NCBI RefSeq assembly: GCF_042453785.1
Contig: NC_091663.1
Coordinates: 35,726,001 to 35,790,000, forward strand
DNA length: 64,000 bases
Direction of reading: 5' to 3'
From: Malus domestica
Lineage: Eukaryota; Streptophyta; Magnoliopsida; Rosales; Rosaceae
The notes beneath the pieces were generated by a model, which saw only the letters and a program-made list of their open reading frames with translations, did no database searches and had not been told where the DNA came from. The translations under genes were made by a program, and so were the position numbers. How positions within the stretch are numbered: position 1 is the stretch's first letter; each line of letters starts with the position of its first letter. Positions 33,004-43,200 of the stretch are shown here, one piece after another.

Positions 33004-33350
33004 TGTTGATGCACAAAACCGGAGGTCTTGGAACAACGTAAATCCGACCGTGAATCTGCAAGTAATGTAAATGACACAAGATGTATCGTGGTTCACCCCA
33101 AGGTTTGGGCTACGTCCACATTGAATATGTATTTCTCTGAGAGTATTTGTGAGAGAAGGAGCTCTGTAAATGAAGAGCTTTGAGAGGGGGTGAGAGGCTT
33201 AGGGTTTGTGAGGGTGAGGATGCCCTTTTATAGAATAAGGGCTCCTCCCCTAATTACATATTTGCCCATTCCTTTATTACATAATTACATTTAAGTCCCT
33301 CGAGTATTTATACGAGGTCTAAATACGAGGCCCTAAATATGGTATAAACA
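33004..33350 (-). repeat. 3' LTR of element B
   Basis: On the plus strand TGTTGATGCACAAAACC to TATGGTATAAACA, adjacent to GTAGTCCCCCAAG, the complement of the polypurine tract. Confidence 0.9.
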
Positions 33351-33539
33351 GTAGTCCCCCAAGTTTTCAGTCAAGAGAGTCTTTTGGCTGGAGACTTGAA
33401 ATTCAGTCCATGTGTGGGCTGAAGTAACTAGATGATGTTCTTGAACTGATGTTCGATATAAGGCAGTGCTCAATCTGAAATGACGCTAAACTAGAAGTAG
33501 CACACGCTGCGAGGCTGCTCGGCTCGTGGCTTATGTTGC

Positions 33540-34601
33540 CTTGGTTAGCTCGGCTTGCGGCGTTTGAAGGTGAGGCAGTCCCTTTTATAGAATAAGGGCT
33601 CACTCCTCAATACATGGATGATGGGTTAGAGTTGATGCTCTCTAATGGTAGTGAGGGGAGTCTCTTTTATAGAATAAGGGCTTGCTCCTCAATACATAAA
33701 TATGGGTTCGGAGTGATGCTCACGACGAGACGGTTGCTCAGCTGGCGGCGTTGCTCTTTAATGAATGTGAGGGAGTCCCTTTTATAAAATAAGGGCTCGT
33801 TCCTCAGTACATGAATAATGGGTGCTCTCTAATGAAAGTGAGGGAGTTCCTTTTATAGAATAAGGGCTCGCTCCTCAATGCATAAATAATGGGCTAAAGT
33901 TGATGCTGGCGGCGATGCGGTTGCTCAGCTGGCGGCGTTGCTCTCTAATAATGGTGATGGAGTCCCTTTTATAAAATAAGGGATCGCTCCTCAGTACATG
34001 AATAATGGGCTAGAGTCCCCCAAGTATTTTTCATAAGGCCCAGTTGAGGCCCAATATATGGTACATAATGTAGTCCCCCAAGTCTTCGGTCAATAGACGC
34101 TGTTGACTGGAGACTTCAAATTCAATCCATGTATGGGCTGAAATGGCGGTTGTTCGGAGGCGGTCTTTGTAGACCATGCACTGAAGCTTTGTAGGTGAAG
34201 CTTTGCAAGTGAAGCTTTGAAGCTGGAGCTCTGTAAATGAAACTTTTGAAGCTGATTGTCATGAGTGATGCTCATGAATGTTTAATTGACATGAGTGATG
34301 CTCATGGATGTTAACATGAGTGATGCTCATGAATGTTAACATGAGTGATGCTCATGAATGTTTATGTATGATTGATATGAGTGATGCTCATGAATGTCTA
34401 TGTACGAATGACATGAGTAGTGCTCATGTATAATTTTGAAGTACTGGGTGTACTTTTGATCACCTGGTTGGTGGCATAAATGGCTAGTTACCAAATTATT
34501 TTAGAGTACGGTTTGTACATTTCATCACCTGGTTGGTGGTATGAATGGCTGGTTGCCAAATGATATTGGAGTATGGGTTGTACATTTCATCACCTGGTTG
34601 G
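33540..34601 (-). repeat. Internal repeat arrays of element B
   Basis: Counterparts of the element A arrays in the opposite orientation. 33540-34020 has five units with GTCCCTTTTATAGAATAAGG and GCTCCTCAATACAT, several with GTTGCTCAGCTGGCGGCG. 34255-34440 has about six units around CATGAGTGATGCTCATG. 34435-34601 starts a further array with TTCATCACCTGGTTGGTGG, resuming after the nested insertion at 36639-36715. Confidence 0.8.
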
Positions 34602-36638
34602 TGGTGTGAAAATTAAGTTGACACACAAATTAAACCCTATTGATGACAATTGTAGTAATGATGCAAGTAGGGATCGTTCTAGACCGGGGATTAACTAGGG
34701 ATGCTAATCAACACAAATAAGACTCAAAAACACTAAACTAGACTCTATAGACTCAAAACTAACTCAAAACACTCAAAACAGCAAATAACAACAAAAAAGA
34801 CTCAATTCTAGACCTAAAAAAGTGATTTGGACGAAAATAGAACTTTAAAGACTCAAAAGACTTAAAAGAAACAAGTTTTGACTCTAAAAACAAGACTTAA
34901 AAGTAAGGGGGTTGGTTTTGACGAAATTGGACTTTAAAACATAAACTTTGAAAACAAAACTTAACAAAAACGATTTTGGATGAAAAAGAATGGTGAAAGG
35001 CTAGTTAGAAGGTTCCTTCTCCACACATGAAACATATGCATACGACTCGATTTCCAGTTACTCTTTCAACAAACCATGAATGACAATGTCCCAAATTAAC
35101 TAGATTGTACCAATTAATTCTCAGATTTCCCTAGATTCATTGAATTGAATGGAATACGCATTACAACCAAATTATTCTTATCAAGGACCCTAACTATGGA
35201 ATACGCATGATAGAGACACATATCAAAGATCATTAAGTTCAATGGAAATCATAAACATTGATGAGGCATTCATAACTATGGAATACGCATGTTACTCTTG
35301 CCAAGGATTTACTTAACACAATCGTGACTAGCGACTTTTACTACTTATGAATATAAGTTAATAACGATTAGGTGAAATTCCCTTATACTCTAGCATCAAA
35401 TTCATGCATGCGAACTAAGTATGCATCCTTAATTAACATACATAAACATGTTATCAATCAAATAGATAAGTAAACCACATTTACGATTCATGAAATCATA
35501 ACTGGAGGAAATCAAGTCATATAAAACATATGATCATGGCTTTGAATTCCCCTCTAACTATAAAGAAATTAGTTCCTCATGTTCGCAAATAAACAAAGAT
35601 AAATAAATCTAAACATTGACATAAAGATAGAAAACACCTAGAAACGCTCCAACAATCCAAGCTCCTTGAATGGCATGCACGGCTCCAAGAGTCTCATTCT
35701 TCCTCCTTTGCAAACTCACGGCACACAAGAGATGATTGGGTGAATGATGTAGTGAAAATCTGGTAGAGGGTGGTGTCTAAATGGTGCGGCAAAGGGTTGT
35801 ATTTATAGGCTGAAAATCCAGCCCCTAGGTAGCAAAGGAAAAGGATTTAAAGGCCTAAGTTGCATAGGAAAATAAAACACAATCCTTGAAGGAAAACAAA
35901 TCAGAAATCCAAAGGGAATTAGGGGATAAGGGGCGGCACCAAACCAGGAGTGGATAAGGGCTTCTAGAAACCAAAATCCCAAGGGATTTGGGTAAAAACT
36001 CACGGCACAAAAGTGGAGGGAAAGTGGCTGAATTGCAATGCAAGGCAAAGGTCTTCTAGAAAGGTTCTAGGCGCCATTTTTGTAGGAAAGGATTAGGTTT
36101 TCTAGAAATCTGATTTTAAGCATCCTAATATAGCTAGGAATCCTCCCAAGTAGCTGAAATGTAGGTGGATTAGGATTAGGATAAGATAAGATAGGATTGG
36201 ATAGGATAGAGTTTGGATAATGTTTTGGATAAGGTTTCTTCACTTGAGCTGATTCTTTGGCTTTAACTTCCCTTCTTCAAGTAGGAAACCTTGTTTGAGT
36301 AGGAAACTTCAATCTTCTAGGAATCCAACTTCACTTAGGAATCATTCCTCAACTAGGAATCCTTTTTCAACTAGGAATCCATGTTTGACTAGGATTTCAT
36401 CTTCAATTAAGCACTTTCCCACTTCAATTAGGAAACTTTGCATCTTCAAGTCTTCAACTTTGACACATATTCCTAGCTCTTCAATCCTTCAAATTCGTCC
36501 ATTCTTTGTGCTCCACATGCATGAGCTCCATTCTAGCTCAATTTTGCTCCAAAATGCTCCAAATTGCATCATTTTGCTTACTTTGTCCTTAAAACCATAA
36601 GAACTAACTAACTAAGGCGCATAAATATGCTCCTATCA
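34602..36638 (-). mobile_element. Solo-LTR-like insertion nested in element B
   Basis: 2037 bp, TG at the left and CA at the right, flanked by a perfect 5-bp duplication GTTGG (34597-34601 and 36639-36643). Removing it rejoins the surrounding GGTTGGTGGTA array unit. On the minus strand it starts TGATAGGAGCATATTTATGC, a beginning common in plant LTRs. No internal domain or second LTR was found, so solo LTR is the simplest reading. About 36290-36400 contains degenerate copies of AACTAGGAATCC. Confidence 0.75.
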
Positions 36639-37084
36639 GTTGGTGGTAATAGCGGCAGGTTGTCGAATAATTTTGGAGTACTGGGCGTACTTTTGGTCAC
36701 CTGGTTGGTGCTATTTTGGGCTTATGGGCCTTCGCCCTCCACGACATGCCAGCCCATTAATTTTGGGCTTTGCCCTTTTTTTTTTTTTACACCCTCTGAT
36801 GGGGTTTATACATATTACCCTCTGATCGGGTTTACACATATTACCCTCTGATGGGGTTTATACAGATATTTCCGAAAGATAAAATAAATTACATCATTCA
36901 AAAATAAGGAAAGTAAACCACATCACTCTGGTGGGGTGTTTATTCCTTGCTTTTGCAGTGCGGGTGTTTATTCCTTGCTTTTGTTTGTGTTTTTCTGCGG
37001 CACTCTCTCTATCTTTTCATCTGGCAGACAGAAGGAATCATAATAATAGGAAAATTTTTGCTTTTCTTCTTTTCCTTTTCATTT

Positions 37085-38060
37085 TCACTTTTGCTTTGCA
37101 CCTCTGTCTTTGCTTTTCTCCAGACATCCCTTGTTTTTCTTTAAAGAAAAAGAATATGCATGATGAAAGTGTGGGTATCTTCTGGTCGACAAAAACCATC
37201 CATGTGGGTGGTCGATTAAATCCTTCAGACTCATCATTGCTCTAGTCCACTCATCTTTGACCACCATCTCTAAAAGTACAAACCCAGAGTCCTTAGGTGT
37301 AGACCGGATCTGTGATTGCAAGCCGGTCAACCCGGGCGAATCAGGAGGCCTCGCTGCCTCTCTCTTCAGATCTTCCTCGCAGTTTTGGTGAGAACGTGGT
37401 TGCCTCTCTCTTATTCCAACTTTCTCGATTTCATGCAATTCCTGAGCTTTAGACGCCATTTCCGAGTTTAAAGTTCAAAACTTTGGCCTCCAACCCCTTC
37501 TCGCGCTCCTCAACCTCCTGCTGCCGTGTCTGGAGCGAGTTCCGCTCCGAGTAAAAACCGTCCTAGAGCTCCTCGAACCGAGTTTTGGACGAGTCAATGC
37601 GGTCCAAGAAGTGTTTCCACTGCAGGGCCAGATTCCTCTGCTTCAACTCCGGTTCATCCTAACCGGACAACATCGATTCCATCGCTGGCGTTTCTGCAAC
37701 TTCTGAGTTACGATTTTCAGTTTTGCTGCAATACGACGATGTATCGGCTATGGCAGAAGCTTCAAGCTTTCTTTTTCAGCTCGACGTTCTCAGTCCTTCA
37801 GAGCATATGCAGTGCTCAGTGGCTTAATTAATTGCAAGATGTTGGATCGGGACGGCGTCGTTTTTGATCTGGTCTTCGTCGTTCTCGGAGTCGACGACGG
37901 AGACTGGCTGGTAGAACTCGGCGGCGGGTGCATCGTCGTCGTCGTCGATGTTGGTGTCAGAATCGCTTCCGTTCTGGTAATCTGTGACTTGGATGACGTC
38001 AGGCGGAGCTGTGGCGTTCATCGTCGTCGTTCCAACTTCCAGCGGTGAAGAGAACAAAAA
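37085..38060 (-). other. Possible captured coding DNA in element B, source unknown
   Basis: On the minus strand, an ATG at about 38022 opens a high-GC acidic frame (MNATAPPDVIQVTDYQNGSD, then NIDDDDDAPAAEFYQP) resembling a first exon. Further on, an interrupted frame at 37490-37690 reads like a coiled coil (ELKQRNLALQWKHFLDRID, stop, then SLQTRQQEVEEREKGLEAK). A third open stretch spans 37085-37459. Base composition differs from the surrounding AT-rich element. I could not assign any of these to a family. Confidence 0.4.
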
Positions 38061-38399
38061 ATCTGAGAAGAGTGAAAGCGTTTTGGGGGAAATAGACCGG
38101 AAACAAAGCCTCTTTTCCTTTTCCCCATTACAGTGAGTAACAGATGCTCTTAGGCTCAGATCTGAACCAGATCCTCTCAACTAAAATGACTTGAATGGGA
38201 CTGCCCTCACTGAACCAACTTTTATATCCATACGTAGATATATAATTCGGTGGAACAAACTACAAAGCAAAGGGAAAGAGAAGAAGAGATGAATATTTGG
38301 TTTCTAAGTTTTCGTGATTTTGCAGATTCACGGCGGTAATGAAAAAATGAAAGAGAACCGACACAACTTTTCGTATCGATTCCCACAGACGGCACCAAA

Positions 38400-38746
38400 T
38401 GTTGATGCACAAAACCGGAGGTCTTGGAACAACGTAAATCCGACCGTGAATCTGCAAGTAATGTAAATGACACAAGATGTATCGTGGTTCACCCCAAGGT
38501 TTGGGCTACGTCCACATTGAATATGTATTTCTCTGAGAGTATTTGTGAGAGAATGAGCTCTGTAAATGAAGAGCTTTGAGAGGGGGTGAGAGGCTTAGGG
38601 TTTGTGAGGGTGAGGAGGCCCTTTTATAGAATAAGGGCTCCTCCCCTAATTACATATTTGCCAATTCCTTTATTACATAATTACATTTAAGTCCCTCGAG
38701 TATTTATACGAGGTCTAAATACGAGGCCCTAAATATGGTATAAACA
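38400..38746 (-). repeat. 5' LTR of element B
   Basis: Same ends as the copy at 33004-33350, preceded on the plus strand by GACGGCACCAAA, the complement of the PBS. Followed by GAGGG. Confidence 0.9.
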
Positions 38747-38751
38747 GAGGG

Positions 38752-40256
38752 GGCCAATGGGCCATAGGTCAAATATAGTCATTTGACAAAAAATCATCTC
38801 CAACGAAGGTCATAGACCAAACATAATTGATTATTTTAATTAAATTATATGATTAATTAAATTAAATTATCATATTAAAATAAGGTTTTTAGGCATATTT
38901 TGAATGTCATTTCTCCCCAAATGAATAAGCCTTCAGATTTTTTTTTTATATAATCTCAATCATTTTTTGGATATGATTTCAAGTGACACGTGTCGCTAAC
39001 TTGAGTAACTATTCATATTTCTTATCTTTATGCAATTTCAATAAATTTTTGGATAGGATTTCGAGTGACACATGTCGCTAAAGTAACCAACTCTCCAAAT
39101 TTCTTATCTTTATGTAATCTTAATAATTTTTCGGATAGAATTTCGAGTGCTACGTGTTGAGATGTAATTGGTTATGTAAATTTTAGATATGATTCTTATC
39201 CACGTGACACTTCTTATCTTCAGCTTTTAATGTTGTAGGAATGATGTAGGTATTTATAGGAAAAAAAATTAGAATTTTTTTTTAAATTCGTCCAAAAAAA
39301 AAATTCAAATTCTAATGGTAACCTGACGGCAGCATGACGTTAGCTAGTCGGCATCACGTTGACGCTAGGTAACTGTTAGCATTCAAATGGGTTGAGTTGG
39401 AGGGTTGGCAAAATGTCAAGCTTGACATTCTAGAGCTGGAGGGCTGACAAAATATCAAGCTTGATATTTTGGCGCTGAAGGGCTGGCTGGAAATGGCCAG
39501 GCCGGTAGCCTGATTTGGGGGTTTAGGCCTGATGAGGCCTACAAGTCCTTTGGCCCAGCCCTCGATTGAAGACGATTTTCGTGTTATTTTGAATTATTTT
39601 TAATCCTATGACCATTTGGCCTGATCAATTGGAAATGACCTAAGTGCGGCCAAAATACTACCCTAAAGAAAAACGAACACGCGTACGACTCCCTTACTTT
39701 GCCGCGAAGTCCACCAATCACACCAAAATAACAGAAAAATTTGTCCGACCTTGGTTAATATCGTAAAAATCCGAAAAAAAAACAATATTCTAATTTTCCA
39801 TTGGTCACAAATATCACTTAATTTACAGGCTGCAATATAATTAATGAATTTTTTTTAATTTTCTGAAAGCTTCTTGCTTGTTTGCCAATCTCAGAAATAT
39901 AACTGCGACTTTCAGCTCCGACTTGGGAGACTGGGAGCTATCGGAGCTCCAGAGATTAACAATTCTGATTAATTATTACTTTGGAGTTTCGACGATTGTT
40001 TGAGTTGCCGCTAATTTTGGAGGAGTAACGTACCGATTTTCTGTTTTGTTTCGTTACCGTGCGCCTAACAGAGAAGAAAGCTACATCCAAGCTTCTTCAT
40101 TTTCTGATCAAGTTGGGAGCTTTCTCAGGAAAATTCGGAGTTTCTCAGGAAATTTGAAGGTTTTGGGAAATGGGTTTTCGTGAATTTGATGTGAATCGAA
40201 AACCCATTGGTGGAATTTTGGAATTGAAGTGATTGGTTTGGTATTTGGGGCATGTA
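38752..40256. other. Intergenic region and PIEZO 5' flank
   Basis: 38950-39170 holds three degenerate units of about 90 bp with TTGGATAGGATTTCGAGTG and CTTATCTTTATG. 39370-39600 has GACATTCTAGAGCTGGAGGG-type repeats ending in GGCCCAGCCCTCGATTGAAG. The PIEZO promoter and 5' leader lie in about 39860-40256. No other gene seen. Confidence 0.45.
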
Positions 40257-43200
40257 ATGGGGAGATTTCTTGGCGGGTTTGTGTTGCCTCTGCTGCTGCT
40301 AGCAGGTAAAAAATTAAAATGCAAATGCCTTTGTTTTTTTTTTTTTTGCCAATGTTTTCGTAGAAATTTAATTGCAACTCAAAAAGCTACCATCTTTTTT
40401 CTTGCAGCTGCTATTATCAACTGGAGCGTCCTCTCTCTGGTCAATTTGATAGCGTTTCTTCTTATTCTATTTAATGCACCGAAACTAGGTAAGCTAACTG
40501 CTCTGTGTGAATTTTCCAGCTTGGTTTCAACGTTTCGAATGAATTTAGGTAGACATGGTACCAAGTGAAAATGTTCTTGTGAGATACTAGGAAACTATGT
40601 GCAAAATGTGCTTATGGATTACTAATTTCTTGTTAGTGAGTTGACATGTAAATGATGTAATTCCTCATATGCAACGGGTTTTCTTGATATGACTATGTTA
40701 GCTACATGAGACTAGCTAAAGTTTTGACTTTGCCCGAAAACAATGTGAATTGTGAAAGAGTGTTTCAGGTCACAATCACTTAGTTAAGTTCATACTGCAC
40801 ATTGACTGTTGCACGAGGTGCATTGACTCACCAGTCCATAAATCCAATCATGTGCCTCAGTTATTTCATGAACGTGATAGCACGATTCTGCAGTATTCTT
40901 TCTTTTGTTTTCGTTGTCACAGATGGTTATTGTGTGTTTATGTATAAGGACAGAGAAACATATTATGCGGTTATAGATTCCATAATAATATCTTGAGTCG
41001 GAAGTTTGACTACGGTTTAAAATATAATTGTCATGATTCCTTTTTCAATGCATCTATGAGGGTCAGATTTGGTTGTCCTGAGTAGCTATGTCCACCCACA
41101 TAGATGCCAAATTTATGCATAAATTCTGTGAACTTCTTTTAGACAATAAAGGAACATGAATTTTTGGGCTCAATGTCGAACCTTGGGTTGGGTTCATGCA
41201 AAATTTGGTGTTATCAATGCAATTTATGAGACAAAAGATAAATGTTTTCATATTTTTATGCTGCTTCTTATTATCCTAAATGCTGGAATTACTTATATAA
41301 TTAACTTTACTTCTTCTGACAGTGTTTTTCTTTTTGTAGGATTTCATTTTGGAAGGCGGCTTTTATTGACATGGATCATTGTTATATTTTCTTTATTTGT
41401 TATTTTTTCTCAAGTGATATATCTTGTTATATGGGCTATTGAGGGAAATAAATGGAGCGGAGTGGATGCTTGGTGGGCAAATCTTATTGGATTCATGATG
41501 TATGAATTTGCTTTTGCTTCTACTTTAATATCACATCGCTTTATTACATACACATACGTTTATACAGTGTTTTGTGTGTGCTTTTGCAGATTGCAGTCAT
41601 GGAAATCTCCTCTCGTGCTATACTTTTTACTCTTACAACTATCAGTAGTTGCTGTTGCTTTAGCTGATTTGTATGGAAACAGATTTGGTCTTGTTTCATC
41701 ATGTGATTCATGTTGGGGTCATTTCTCATCAGCCATTGAACGACTAATTTGTAAGTAATTAATTACCCGGATTTATTTTTTTTCTCTTTGGTTTTAATGT
41801 ATGATTTGTCCTTTCAACCCATATAACATTAAATACATAAAGAAATCCAATTGTAATGTGTAAAGCTTGGATATGGTTCTTGTTATGCATTTTATTTTCT
41901 TCTTGGGACGATGTTCTTGCAAATTTTAAAAGATGCTTTTAGCAGTTAATTTGTTCACCTTATTAATCTTATTTTAAAATGCCATATACATGCCCGTGTG
42001 TAATCATCAGTTATCAGTTGGTTAAGTTGATCATATCAGAATTAATCATACAAAAGTAACAAGTGATTTGGATCATTTCTTTGTTCCTTCTGGAAGGTTC
42101 TCATCTTAGAGTTGCTGCCTTGTTGCTGTTGCCTGCCATTCAGTTGGTTGTTGGAATTAGCCGTCCTTCATGGGTTTCTCTACCCTTTTTTATTGGGAGC
42201 TGCAGTGGTCTTGTGGATTGGTCTTTGTCAAGTAATTTTCTAGGACTTTTCAGGTGATTTCCTTGTAATCCATCATTCGTCACTGGATGATATTGTTGCC
42301 TCTCTCTCTCTCTCTCTCTCCCTCTCTCTCTCAATCACACACACACACACACACACACACTATCTGTCTATATATCTATCTATGTACACATCTGCTTTAG
42401 TTAGTTTCGCTTCTGTTGCTCATGGTTGCATCTATGGGTTTGAAGGTGGTGGAAGCCTTTTCACTTGTATGCAGGTTTCAACATTGTCTTGCTTTATGCG
42501 TATCAGCTCCCTGTGGAGTTTCCAGATATGTTACGATGGGTAGCTGAGTTCATTGGTCTGTTCAAAATAACTTTACATTCGGACTGGACTGAATTTTGTT
42601 CATGCTGCTCTCTTTTACTTTTCTACATCATGGTATGGATATGTTTTATGTCTTCTACAAATTCAACACAGTGTATGTAGTAGGATACTTAAAAACCATT
42701 GATTTCAGCTTATCTACAGTAGGTTCTGCAGGTTTGATAATGTAATAATTATTTCCTGGGTGATACTGTTACATTATTCAAGTTAATCTGACCATAAAAT
42801 ATTTAAAAATTTGTGTATGAAAGTGTAAACTATAGTTCAAAGTTGTGATATGGCTAAAGTGTGTGATATGTGCGCCAATCCCATATTACTTATCAAATGT
42901 GTATGTCGTCCGTGGTACTTTATTGCATAAGTGCTTCAGTGCTTACCTGTTGTGGTTTCTCTTTTACATTTTCTCCCTTCTAATGCAGCTATCCTGCGTT
43001 AAATGTGATCTAGAGGAAATGGATTTTATTTTATCCATGAAAGAAAATAACTTGACGGAGCAACTTCTTCCCTCGAAGCATTCATTTTTTATTCGTGAAT
43101 CTAGGTAATATTCTTGGATGTTGTAACATCTTGTCATCTGGTTCACAGTGTGCCGTCTCCTTTAATCATTGCCTTGAATGCGTATAAGTTAACTATTTGA

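Larger units (their letters stand above)
33004..38746 (-). mobile_element. Non-autonomous LTR element B, related to A, opposite orientation
   Basis: Two 347-bp LTRs (33004-33350 and 38400-38746) differ at three bases that I could find. Flanks carry a perfect duplication GAGGG (32999-33003 and 38747-38751). On the minus strand a PBS-like TTTGGTGCCGTCTGTGGGAA follows the LTR at 38399, and a polypurine CTTGGGGGACTAC lies beside the LTR at 33350, so transcription is leftward. LTR ends, PBS, PPT and repeat arrays are clearly homologous to element A. No gag or pol. The interior holds arrays (33540-34601), a nested 2.0-kb insertion (34602-36638) and possible captured coding DNA (37085-38060). Confidence 0.9.

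Noticed and set aside
31230-34440. Repeat-spacer arrays considered as CRISPR-like
   Set aside because: Plant nuclear context, variable unit length, related spacers and no cas genes; they are internal arrays of LTR elements.
36295-36600. 101-codon frame with SRNP/TRNP repeats
   Set aside because: Produced by degenerate AACTAGGAATCC tandem repeats in the solo-LTR-like insertion; low complexity.
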